Assembly: GCA_022385805.1 (NCBI GenBank)
Contig: MU277697.1
Coordinates: 220,974 to 284,973, forward strand
DNA from: Pilatotrama ljubarskyi
Lineage: Eukaryota > Basidiomycota > Agaricomycetes > Polyporales > Polyporaceae
Length of the DNA: 64,000 nucleotides
Direction: 5' to 3'
The stretch's first letter is position 1; each line of letters opens with the position of its first letter. Below the pieces are notes generated by a model. That model worked only from the letters and a program-made list of their open reading frames with translations, ran no database searches and was not told where the DNA came from. Shown piece after piece: positions 24,901 through 35,152 of the stretch. A program made the translations under genes and the position numbers.

Positions 24901-26194
24901 GTGGCGCTTCTCTCTGTGCAGGTCAATCTGGTCAGTGAGCTGTCGTAAAGGGGAAGTGTGCAAGGTGCGGACTCTGAATAAGCACGGTCATGGCAGGGAG
25001 GTCAGAAACCGGCATAGACACTTCACGGTGCGTTTTACCTTCTACTCGTGTCAGTGGCATTGCTGAACCGGTGATCTTCTCCGTTCAGTACTCCAAGGTA
25101 TGCTCGTCCCTATAGACCGGAATACGCCTCGCTGATCATACATGGTAGGTCATGATGTGGTGAGTGCAGGATTCACCTTCCACAGTTCGCAGCCGGGCTT
25201 CATCCGCATTGTGTGCTCCTTATACAGGGTCGCCATAGATCGAGGTACGACTGTCACTCGTGCAGACCCGTTTCCAGAGCATTGACCCTGCCTTAGGGAT
25301 CCGCCTCGCGGAGAAACGCTCCCTGCCGTGCCCGCGACGAAACGAGTGGTACGCAGCGCGTGATGCCCTGTACGAGGAGATCATGCAGAAGGGGTGGAAC
25401 GCCGACAAGCGCTTCTTCGCGCAGAGCTACGAGGATCTCGAAATCCTTGACTCGGCGCTGCTCATCATGCCGCTCGTCTTCTTCTGTACGCCGGTGCGTC
25501 GTATCTTATAATGCCTGGTCTGAGGAGGAGCGGAGCTGATGGAGGAGGGTTGTAGGCCGACCCGAGGTTCTTGAGCACGCTGAGGAACATCTTGCAGAGC
25601 CCGGAGAGAGGCGGCTTGACGTCGAACGTGAGTCGCGCAGCATGTGGTGTAGCTCCAATCAGAGAGTGCTCAGCGACGTTCTGCAGGGCCTGGTGTACCG
25701 ATATGACGTCTCCAAAACGGACGACGGTGTCGGCGGCGAAGAAGGGACGTTCTGCCTTTGCACGCTCTGGTGCGTCCGTCCTGTGCATCTCATCAGGGGT
25801 CAGCTTACACAGAGGGGCGCGGACTTGCAGGTGTATCGAAGCCCTCGCGCGGGCGGGCGAATACGACAAGGTGATGCTCAACAAGGCCGTCGCGATGTTC
25901 GAGGACTTCCTGCAGTACACGAATCACCTAGGTCTCTGCACGGAGGAGATCTCAGACGCAGGCGAAGCGTACGTCTTATATCCTCTGATTTTCCATGTCC
26001 GGCATTCACAACCCGCTGTGTTCTCCTAGACTGGGGAACGCCGTGCAGGGCTTCACGTACGTGGTCTTCTCGCCGTCAGCGTGCGAACCAGTCGCTGACA
26101 GACCTGTCATTGCGCGTATAGGCATGTCACCCTCATTTCAGCGGCATACAACCTCTCCCGCATGCGCGCGAAGGTTACCGGCGTCATACTCTGA
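21989..26194 (+). CDS. Glycoside hydrolase family 15 (glucoamylase/trehalase-like), intracellular
   Basis: ATG 21989 (MMNVTQPQKDRGYIPLADHG) leads by splicing into IGNLRTAAL, SYCVPNFDSPSVFARIL and HFSITPTVPF. RGSMPLRVECAPAFNYARSP follows, then a beta-rich N-terminal domain. The catalytic domain shows SYWNAWIGRSTYTGSWKEAV, LKLLIYEPTGAVVASPTFSL, PEYIGGTRNWDYRASWIRDS, AYMEFIFERVRG, RIGNGAIDHVQLDIYGELMD, LAEKRSLPCPRRNEWYAARD, LDSALLIMPLVFF, YRYDVSKTDDGVGGEEGTFC and LCTEEISDAGEALGNAVQGF, ending at TGA 26192-26194. This order is that of GH15 proteins of the bacterial-like glucoamylase/trehalase type, not the secreted starch-binding fungal glucoamylases. There is no signal peptide, so a cytosolic role on alpha-glucosides is likely. 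More than 20 introns; between 24922 and 25244 five exons are only 9, 31, 9, 11 and 17 nt, yet phases agree. I found no stop in the spliced frame. Confidence 0.87.
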
Positions 26195-26323
26195 ACAAGC
26201 TGTTAGTCCCAGGATTCGAAGACAAGTGCAGAAGTGTAAGATCCAGATCTCGTGTTCTCGACCTTCCTTTCCACACTTGTACGGGTGTCTGCTTGTGGAG
26301 GAACCATGTTACACATGTACTTA

Positions 26324-26578
26324 CAGTGACGGCCAAAAGTCATGCCCCACCCCCGGGTGGTGGTGCATGTAATACAATCCCTTTGGTGTCTCAACAAGAT
26401 ATGTATGTGCATAGTATACTGTGTGTGCAATATCTACAGCAATACAATTTCTAAGAGGTATCAGGGCACTTTTCAAGAGATATGGGCAAATCAGTGCCAT
26501 GAACCCTCTTGAGGGACGACTTGACTTGTGATTTCTTTGAGGGTTTCAGCACACTACTGAGCCTTGTGGATCCATCAC
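26324..26578 (+). repeat. Left terminal inverted repeat (at least 255 bp)
   Basis: Matches the reverse complement of 27553-27807 without a difference that I can see. It may extend into the gap. Confidence 0.9.
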
Positions 26579-27468
26579 NNNNNNNNNNNNNNNNNNNNNN
26601 NNNNNNNNNNNNNNNNNNNNNNNNNNNNNNNNNNNNNNNNNNNNNNNNNNNNNNNNNNNNNNNNNNNNNNNNNNNNNNNNNNNNNNNNNNNNNNNNNNNN
26701 NNNNNNNNNNNNNNNNNNNNNNNNNNNNNNNNNNNNNNNNNNNNNNNNNNNNNNNNNNNNNNNNNNNNNNNNNNNNNNNNNNNNNNNNNNNNNNNNNNNN
26801 NNNNNNNNNNNNNNNNNNNNNNNNNNNNNNNNNNNNNNNNNNNNNNNNNNNNNNNNNNNNNNNNNNNNNNNNNNNNNNNNNNNNNNNNNNNNNNNNNNNN
26901 NNNNNNNNNNNNNNNNNNNNNNNNNNNNNNNNNNNNNNNNNNNNNNNNNNNNNNNNNNNNNNNNNNNNNNNNNNNNNNNNNNNNNNNNNNNNNNNNNNNN
27001 NNNNNNNNNNNNNNNNNNNNNNNNNNNNNNNNNNNNNNNNNNNNNNNNNNNNNNNNNNNNNNNNNNNNNNNNNNNNNNNNNNNNNNNNNNNNNNNNNNNN
27101 NNNNNNNNNNNNNNNNNNNNNNNNNNNNNNNNNNNNNNNNNNNNNNNNNNNNNNNNNNNNNNNNNNNNNNNNNNNNNNNNNNNNNNNNNNNNNNNNNNNN
27201 NNNNNNNNNNNNNNNNNNNNNNNNNNNNNNNNNNNNNNNNNNNNNNNNNNNNNNNNNNNNNNNNNNNNNNNNNNNNNNNNNNNNNNNNNNNNNNNNNNNN
27301 NNNNNNNNNNNNNNNNNNNNNNNNNNNNNNNNNNNNNNNNNNNNNNNNNNNNNNNNNNNNNNNNNNNNNNNNNNNNNNNNNNNNNNNNNNNNNNNNNNNN
27401 NNNNNNNNNNNNNNNNNNNNNNNNNNNNNNNNNNNNNNNNNNNNNNNNNNNNNNNNNNNNNNNNNNNN
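26579..27468. other. Assembly gap (890 N)
   Basis: A run of N inside the transposon. Its true length and content are unknown. Confidence 0.99.
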
Positions 27469-27552
27469 CCAAGATTGTCGCACAGACAATGATTGTAGCT
27501 GCTGAGAAAATATAATTTGATAGTCAAGAAGCTAAGCTACTATGCAGTCCAT

Positions 27553-27807
27553 GTGATGGATCCACAAGGCTCAGTAGTGTGCTGAAACCCTCAAAGAAAT
27601 CACAAGTCAAGTCGTCCCTCAAGAGGGTTCATGGCACTGATTTGCCCATATCTCTTGAAAAGTGCCCTGATACCTCTTAGAAATTGTATTGCTGTAGATA
27701 TTGCACACACAGTATACTATGCACATACATATCTTGTTGAGACACCAAAGGGATTGTATTACATGCACCACCACCCGGGGGTGGGGCATGACTTTTGGCC
27801 GTCACTG
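27553..27807 (-). repeat. Right terminal inverted repeat (at least 255 bp)
   Basis: Reverse complement of 26324-26578. It ends with GGCCGTCACTG next to a TA dinucleotide. Confidence 0.9.
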
Positions 27808-27811
27808 TATA

Positions 27812-28075
27812 AACTAGAAGGTTGACCATGCTCGCGGGAGGTCTGTCTTCCATCCCTTCAGCAACGACCGTGGCCATTTGCTCATGCAAGGCTTGCTCGT
27901 GTAGAGTCTCATAGGTCAACAAACGGGTAGCCGCCAATGCGGGGTTGACTCTCCGTGCGCAGCTCGTCGGTGCAAGGCATGATCGCTGCAGCGCTGAATG
28001 CTAATCAGTCAGACGACCTGATAGCATGAACCTGGACGGCCAATGACCGTATTTCTGCAATGCTAGTGGCAGCCG
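27812..28075 (-). pseudogene. Truncated copy 3 of the small unknown family
   Basis: Starts at ATG 27979 (MPCTDELRTESQPRIG), close to MPLADELRAESQPRIG of the copy at 12811-13333, then shifts frame. TYETLHEQALHEQMATVVAE and GMEDRPPASM continue the homology until it stops abruptly at about 27812, four bases from the edge of the mariner-like element. Homology with copy 1 also covers about 95 bp upstream of the start (TGCTAATCAGTCAGACGACC). The missing 3' half is not found on the far side of the transposon. Confidence 0.65.
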
Positions 28076-28146
28076 CGAGAAGGGACTACTGTAATGGCAG
28101 CCGGAGTTGACGTTGATGCTTCGAACGCGATGCATTTGAGTGGGAG

Positions 28147-28151
28147 AAAAA
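28147..28151 (-). terminator. RNA polymerase III terminator
   Basis: TTTTT on the minus strand, 19 bp past the 3' end of the tRNA gene. Confidence 0.6.
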
Positions 28152-28170
28152 TGACGACTCTCAGTGGAAT

Positions 28171-28240
28171 GCATTAAGGGGGAATCGAACCCCCGGCGGG
28201 TCGATGGCAACGACCCAGGTTACCACTACCCCATTAATGC
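28171..28240 (-). tRNA. tRNA-Gly (anticodon GCC)
   Basis: On the minus strand the 70-nt sequence starts GCATTAATGGGGTAGTGGTA and closes with TTAATGC, giving a perfect 7-bp acceptor stem (GCATTAA/TTAATGC). The anticodon arm is GGTCG-TTGCCAT-CGACC, so the anticodon is GCC. The T arm contains GGGGGTTCGATTCCCCC. No intron. A and B box promoter elements (TGGGGTAGTGG, GGTTCGATTCC) are intact. Confidence 0.96.
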
Positions 28241-29238
28241 TTCCCACAACTATGTAATAATTATTTCACAGCAGGTGCGATCTAGGTGCTCGACGCTCTG
28301 CTACCATCTCGCCACCCTCGGCATGGCCATAGACTGGTAACTTATACTGTACTGTAACTCTTCGATCAACAAACCGAACCGCGTTGTCCTCCTCGTGCTT
28401 GCACTGGCTCTAGAAGCTAGAAGGCTTCAGACATCTTCCTCGCAGGCATTCTCGGAGTGATCACAGCTGCGCGGTCGCGCGGGGTTGGTGGGAAGCTGTT
28501 TGACGAAGATTTCACAATATCTTGGAGGAGCGGCCAACGGAGGCGTACGCGTACTAAACGCCGTATCCGACCTCTGCAGCTGCTAGGCTGGTATTGGTGT
28601 TGGGTGAGATGCATTGTTGGTGGACATTTTGGAGAAACAGTAGTAGCTAGGTGAGCGTCGAAATCCTCTGTCTCTCCCATCCTCCGAGTCGCGACTCGCC
28701 AGCTAACGACCCTTCGGTCTCAGAACGATACTGTAATTATCATCCTCATCATCTGAATACCCTGCTCGCGGTCAGCTCGCTCTTTTGGAGCGTCGGCCGG
28801 ACATGACTCGGACTTGACAAGCATCAGAGACAGCGAAACCGTTCAGTTCGGCACCCCGTTTCTATCGTTGTGCATCCCGCAACAAGTGACATGGTACGTA
28901 CTGGGATCCGGAGATAACTATCTGGATGTGCTATCTCCTTTCGCGCGCCGTTGTGCGTGACTCTTCATGCACATGCATTCCATCCTTGACTGCAGTTCTG
29001 CGGTTCCGAGACGGCGAGACCACGGGTGTACAGGCATGTGCATGACGTCAGCTCAAGCTTCCTGGCCGTGTTCTGCTGAGTTCCCGCCCAATCGACTCCC
29101 ACCCCAGATCACCAACGACCGGCAAGCGCGGTCCCGAGATACTCGCGCAGACTGATATATAAAGCTAGGAGGGGTCCTCCCTGCTACGATCAGATTTGTG
29201 CTCCTGCTACCCCTAGGTCCAGCTTCAAGACCTACGGC
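28241..29238. other. Intergenic stretch and SDR promoter
   Basis: No gene supported. A minus-strand open stretch (28680-28417, about 87 codons) has no recognisable feature. The last 100 bp are the promoter of the SDR gene, with TATATAAA at 29156-29163, about 80 bp before its ATG. Confidence 0.45.
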
Positions 29239-30521
29239 ATGAATTCCTCCACTAACACCTCCGCTTCCACCTCCGCCGTTACCTCAAGACGCGTCGCGAT
29301 CATCACCGGGGCCGCAGACGGCATCGGACGCGGCATCGCGCTGAGGCTCGCAAAAGATGGCTTCGACTTGGGTCTATTCGACCTCCCGCGCTCGCAGCAC
29401 AAGTTGGACGATCTCGCGGAGAACATCAGGAAGGACTTTGGCGTGAGGGTCGTGAATGTGCTTGGCGACGTGTCGAAGGAGGAGGACGTTAAGCGGCTGG
29501 TGGAGACAGTCGTGCAGGAGCTGGGGTCGTTGTATGCGGTGAGTTTGGCACTGGCTCGCGCATTGCTCTAGGGTCCACTTCTGACGAGCACGGACTGTAG
29601 ATGATTGCGAATGCGGGTATCTCGATCAACCGCGTCCTCCATGAGAGTGCGTGCATTCGGCTGTACTCGAGGCTGGCTTGGTATGCTGACCGTGGGCTCT
29701 AGCGCCGACGGAAGAGATAGACAGAGTGCTCGGCGTGAACTTCAAGGGGACGTTCTTCTGCTACAAGTACGCCGCGATACAGTTGATCAAGCAAGGCAAG
29801 GGCGGGCGTATTGTCGGCGCGTCTTCCATCGCCGGCAAGAAGGGTATCTCTCAGCTTGTCCGTCGTAAGGTGGTAGTGATGCTGACGGTTGTGTCGTATT
29901 GCTAGGCATCGCGGAACAGGCGTTGTACAGCGGAACTAAGTTCGCGATCCGGGGCATGACGCAGTGCGCGGCAATGGACTATGGCAAGTATGGCATCACC
30001 GTGAACGCATATGCGCCCGGAGTCATCGAGACGCCCCTGAGTGTGTTCTTCGCTGCGGCTAGTTTGACTAAGCATGCCCTTACGCAACGACCTTTTCTTG
30101 CAGTGGGCTATTTGGACGAATACCACACCTCGAAGACTGGACAGCCGAAGGGGTCGTGGACAAAGTCGGTCAGTCTCTTGTTCGTATTCTGTCGTGGACA
30201 TGGATGTTGAGCCAGCATACAGTTCAACAGTGCCAACGTGCTCGGACGTAACGGCCAGCCGGAGGATGTTGCCAAGCTCGTGTCCTTCCTCGTATCAGAT
30301 GATGCCTCATTCATCACCGGTGCGTATCAGCCAGCCCAATTCACAACGCCCTCGTCCGGAACTGGCGTGCTCGATCCCTCTATTAATGTTTCGTCCCTAT
30401 GCGTTCGGATATCTAGGCCAAACGGTACGTACTACCCCCAATGAAAGGCCTAAGCATTCTAGACGAAAACTGGCGCGACTTGTTCTAGTACCTCGTCGAT
30501 GGAGGGATTTGCTTTGACTGA
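29239..30521 (+). CDS. Short-chain dehydrogenase/reductase (diacetyl/acetoin reductase-like)
   Basis: NAD(P)-dependent oxidoreductase of the classical SDR type. ATG 29239 is followed by a Ser/Thr-rich leader, then VAIITGAADGIGRGIALRLA (TGxxxGxG cofactor loop), NVLGDVSKEEDV, MIANAGIS (NAG), NFKGTFFCYKYAA, IVGASSIAGKK and YSGTKFAIRGM (YxxxK active site), NAYAPGVIETPL, and NVLGRNGQPEDVAKLVSFLV. The short last exon encodes YLVDGGICFD and ends at TGA 30519-30521. Introns are short and canonical; the last one (GTACGT..TCTAG) joins QT to YLVDGG in frame. The closest family from memory is diacetyl reductase ((S)-acetoin forming), but the substrate is an inference. The insertion between PL and the next block (LDEYHTSKTGQPKGSW) sits in the variable substrate-binding loop. 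Confidence 0.9.
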
Positions 30522-32524
30522 ACGGTAGGAGCGCGGCCATTGTGGCATGCGGCAATGCTTGCAGCTCCGCGGTAGGCGCGGAGCTGGGCTTTCGGAGGTT
30601 AGAGTCGCGCATTCCCCCATGTTCTCTTTCGGCCAGGAAGTACTTACCGGTCTTCTACAGCGGCGCGACAGCATAACATATACATACAGCCTACTCGGGC
30701 TTTGGGCAATGTACATTGCACTTGGAAGTCCAGAAAAGCTGTGACCGGCCTGTTTGAGCGGGTGGCGCGGGCTTCTGCCTACCAACTTGACGACTGTGCG
30801 ACAGCTAGGGCGCGCCGGGGTGTTCTAACCTTACTCGACCTCGCTGCAGATGCCTGCCAGGTCGAAGCCTGCGCATCGATGTGGTATGCGCCGCTTTGCC
30901 ATTTGCGGCTGCTCGTGCGCAGGGGGATGATATGACGCATGCCTTAGGTTGGCCGCCACACATGGCCACAGTGCAGAGCCATGCTTCTGGGCTGCTTCAG
31001 GTATAGCGGATGCAGCTGCGAAGTGCCGCCGCGGTCGAGATGGCGCGTGCAGGAGAGAACCGTATGGAGATTGGCCTGATTTGGATGGCATTGACGCGTG
31101 TTCTTAGGAGCAAGTATCACGAGCTCCATCACAAGCCAGCTTCGCGTTTGCATGCTTATCAGCTCGACATATAAACTGTTTTTCTCTCTCTCTCTCTCTC
31201 TCTATACCTCGTTGCGCCGCGATGCCGCCCGCACATCTTCAATTGAGGCTGGTAGAGCCTTGCAATGGGCTGGATGGCATCTCAACGCTGTGGATGACAC
31301 TCATCTCGGGCGCTTGCAGATCGTGGATGCAGCACACCCCCTGGCTTGCGGCCGGCCTCTGCTAGCCTAGGTCCTTGCGATACCTCCCATTCCTGCAGCT
31401 ATACATGCGCAGATGCCTGCTGCTACAGCGGATGATCTTCCTGCTGCTCTCGAAGCCCAGATGCCTGCTGCCATAGTGGATGACCCTGCCGGACGCTGTC
31501 CCAGGATGAGCTGTGTTCCTCTGCCCACGTTATGTGGATGCCTGCGATCCGAGCAGATGCCTGCTCTCGAAGCAGATGCCTGTGATCCGAGCAGATGCCT
31601 GCTCTCGAAGCAGATGCCTACTGTACCAGTAGAAGACTACTTTGCATGTGTGTACCTCTCCACCTCAGGCACCTGCCACGAGGATGCGCGCTTCGGCTGT
31701 GTTGGCCATGGTGGCATTCCGCTTACACTAAGTAGTGTGAGCTTCAGCTCTACTGCTGTCTCTTCAGCCTTGTGCTCCTGTACACACACCACATCATTGA
31801 GATTTCACTCACGAATCTGCTCATGGTATGGCCTGTCATGCTATGCAGGACCGGATCATTCTCATGTGAGGGGCGGTATGCATTGCAGCGGTACCCCTCC
31901 ATGTACTCTGCAATGTGCGAGCACCAATCTTCCAGACTACTGGAATTTTGTATGTACTATGGTGGATTCCCCGGCCAAACCCATGCAGGGCTACTGACGC
32001 TCGTCTGCCGGTTGAAAGGGATTGTCCTCCCGGCTCAAGACTTGAGTGACCACGCGGCCTTCTGGCCAATGCGTGATGCTCGGAATACTTATTGGAATAT
32101 GCCAGGAGGATGCTTGGCATGCACCATCTTCACCGGAGGGAGGTACGTGACATTGCAGCTCGAGATGCGAGACCATCTTGCTACGCGACTTGCGGCAGCT
32201 AGTTGGCGCCTAGCACGTGGGACTGCCCCGTTGGGAACCACACCGCACACGTTAATCCCTCTAGCCACATGGCAGGTCAGGAAGCGATGCATGTCGAGGT
32301 ATCTACGCTGGATTCCCGTGTTGTTGGATGTTTACACCAGACGCTGTATCGAGCACAGACGTAGTGTAATTTCCCACGACCAAACCTACTATCATCATCA
32401 TCATCATCCCTGTCGAACACGAGTTCTATTAAGCTCAGTTCGCCTTGGCCATCTCTGCATTCGCCTTCCTCGCCCCTCTTCCTTCCTTACCACAACGACG
32501 ACGACGACGGCGACGACGGCGACG
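30522..32524. other. Gene-free stretch with simple and tandem repeats
   Basis: About 2 kb without a gene. It contains a (TC) run at 31183-31203, a 38-bp tandem duplication near 31546-31620, scattered GCAGATGCCTG motifs (31408-31620), an ATC run near 32391-32407, and an ACG/GCG run at 32490-32524 just before the P450 start. Open stretches across it (for example 31413-31997) reflect these repeats. Confidence 0.5.
31546..31620 (+). repeat. 38-bp tandem duplication
   Basis: Two adjacent units beginning GATCCGAGCAGATGCCTGCT (31546 and 31584), the second slightly degenerate at its end. Each unit contains two GCAGATGCCT cores; the same core recurs at about 31408 and 31457. Confidence 0.7.
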
Positions 32525-35152
32525 ATGGTGTCGCTCCCGCCGGGTCCGCGATATCTCATACAACAGCTTCCCAACCTCCTCATCCCGCCCACCGTCGTCT
32601 ACGCACTCACCTACCTCGCGCGCGAGTACCTTCACATATTCCCGTCCACTTGGTTGCTTGTGCTGGCGTAACGTTCTCATGGCCGCTCGCGTTTACTCTG
32701 GTTATCCAGTATCACGACTATACTAATGCGCAGCGGGCGCGCGGTGTTGGCGCGCTAATGCCGCGGGAGATCGAGCATAAGTGGCCCGGGAGCATTGACG
32801 TTCTGCAGCGCATCTTCGCCTCGGACAAGACGCGTTATATGGGTACGTACCGTTACCAGCCGCCTGTTTTTATTTCCATACCTATAAGAGTTCGCCGCTC
32901 GGACCAGGCAATTCAATCTTCCAGTGGACCGAGGAGTACGGAAACATCTTCAACTTTAGAGTCATGTTCGAAGACAGGGTACGTGGGCTCACCTCGCCAA
33001 CGCATTGGATGAGAACTCAGTTCATGTTGTTCGCTAGATCCTGACTTGCGAACCTGAACACATCAAGGTGAGGCTCAGCCGCATGCATACATAGCACGTG
33101 CGAGGTCACATACCTGTTGCTCATCTAGATGATGCTCGCTACCGATTTCAACCACTACGAGAAGGGTCAGTACGAACCCAGATGATACGAGATGCGTTCA
33201 CAGAGTTCGCGTAGGGCCCCTGCTGAATGAGCAGCTGAACACGCTCTTGGGACAAGGAGTCTTCAACTCGGACGGTAGGTTTTTCGCGGTGCCCGAGGTT
33301 CTCCGTGTTAACGTTCTGCGTCACCCCAGGGGAAATGTGGAAGTGAGCATCCGCTTCCATACTATGCAGGCTGGGGTCTGACCTCGACTCGTCACTGTAG
33401 ATTCCACCGGACTATGACGCGCCCGTTCTTCAGCAGAGACCGCATAACGCACTTCGACATCTTTGACCGGTACGTCAACTCCGGGATCACGCCTCTCAAT
33501 ACTGACTAGCTTATAGACATGTGGAGCACGCGCTGAACAAGGTGGCCGCACGGCTCCGCGAGGGCGTACCTGTTGACTGGCAAGACGTCGTCTCGCGGTT
33601 TACCATGGATTCAGCGACCGAATTCTTATTCGGCAAGGACGTGCGCTCCCTCGAGGCACCTCTGCCATTCCCGTCGACCTTCTCTACATCACCTCCCTTC
33701 GCCGGTGCTGCAAGTGACGGAAACGCGGATAGGGCGGAGGAAGGCGTAATCCATCCCGCCGACAGGTTCGTCCGCGCGTTCCAAGACGCGCTCGAGGCCA
33801 CAGCGATCCGCGGGCGCTTTCTGCAGTCGTGGCCCCTCTTCGAATTCTGGGGAGACCGCGTCAAGCAGTACTTGAAGGCAGTGGATGAGTTCATCGATCC
33901 AATAGTAGAGAATGCTTTGAAACGGAAGGCGGAGAAGGTAGGCACGGGCGCCGTCCAGGAGAAGGACGGGAGGGAGCTTGTCCGGGACGAGGAGACTCTG
34001 CTCGAACACTTGGTGAAGTTCACGGATGGTGCGTACATCGTATGTGCATCCCGCAGAACGAACATATGAGGGAAAACGTGTAGACCACAAGGTGATCAAG
34101 GATGAGACGCTCAACATCCTTCTCGCCGGACGCGATACGACGTCCTGCACCTTGACGTTCGCAATCTATGCGCTCGCAGAGCATCCGGAGGTCTTGCAGC
34201 GCCTTCGGGCAGAGGTGCTCTCCGTGGTGGGCCCCACGCAGAGGCCAACATACGACAGTGTCCGGGAGATGAAGTACATGCGGGCCTTTATCAACGAGGT
34301 TCTGAGGTTGTGGCCACCAGTGTGAGTCCGCTTTCGCAAGCTCGTATGTACTCGATGACGTTGACCCTCATCCTGCGAGTGCAGTCCTGTCAACTCTAGG
34401 TAAGCATCATCATATCGACGGATCACAGAGGGCTATGAGCATGATGTTCCTATCCGTCAAGGTGCTCAATCCAGCCCATGACCTGGAAAAGCCTCGCTCC
34501 AGGCGAGCCGGACGTCTATATTCCGCCCCGAACGCGCTGCCTCTACTCCGTGCTGCTCATGCATCGCAGGAAGGACCTATGGGGGCCTGATGGTATGACG
34601 TGCTCATCTTTCTCCTACTTCTTGTAATGACCGCTGCGCCACATAGCGTTCAAGTTCGACCCGGATCGCTTCCTCGACGAGCGCGTGCGGAAGTACCTCG
34701 TCCCGAACCCGTTCATCTTCCTCCCGTTCAACCCCGGCCCGCGCATTTGTCTCGGCCAGCAGGTACGCTTGCCGCTCATCCTTCAGCCGCACGAGTGGCC
34801 ACTCACCTGTTCTCCGTGGCTACACTCGATTCCCCATTGGTACTGAAGTTCGCATATAACGAGATCTCGTTCATGCTTACGCGTCTCTTGCAACGCTTCT
34901 CGAGTATCACGCTCCGGCAGGACGCCCATCCGAGCGCGGCGCCGCCGCCGAGCGTGGAGCGCAGCCCGTACGCGGTCGATGGAAGGGAGAGGGTGTGGAT
35001 GCGAAGCCATTTGACGACGTATGCGAAGGTGCGTGGCGAGTCTGTCTTGGTCTTGATCGTCTGGGAGAGGACGTGACTGACGAGCGCTGATCTATGGGCG
35101 GCGTTCGCAGAATGGACTGTGGGTCGAGATGCAAGAGGTGGGGCAGGAGTAA
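32525..35152 (+). CDS. Cytochrome P450, CYP63-like; apparent frameshift near codon 48
   Basis: Membrane-bound haem monooxygenase. ATG 32525 opens [20 protein letters not shown] and an N-terminal anchor. Exons then encode [105 protein letters not shown] (I helix AGRDTT), [11 protein letters not shown] (ExxR), [13 protein letters not shown] and [20 protein letters not shown] (haem-binding FxxGxRxCxG, Cys present), ending [12 protein letters not shown] and TAA 35150-35152. This arrangement is that of the CYP63 family known from white-rot fungi, linked to alkane and xenobiotic oxidation (family knowledge). One base appears missing near 32668: LLVLA ends at TAA while the conserved continuation [18 protein letters not shown] is in the neighbouring frame. 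This is a real disabling indel, a sequence error, or an unusual splice. A decayed 3' relic of a paralogue lies at 44113-44250. Confidence 0.88.

Larger units (their letters stand above)
26324..27807. mobile_element. Tc1/mariner-like DNA transposon with very long inverted repeats
   Basis: Outer ends read TA-CAGTGACGGCCAAAAGT on the left and its exact complement followed by TA on the right (TA at 26322-26323 and 27808-27809). This is the TA target duplication typical of the Tc1/mariner group. The two ends are identical by eye over all 255 bp that can be compared. The interior is an assembly gap (26579-27468) plus about 84 bp, so no transposase can be read. It could be autonomous, if the gap length is right for a transposase, or a non-autonomous foldback-like derivative. 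The perfect repeats suggest a recent insertion and probably caused the gap. Confidence 0.85.

Noticed and set aside
26451..27527. Long open frames of more than 300 codons around the transposon, on both strands
   Set aside because: They consist almost wholly of N and are open only because unknown codons cannot be stops.
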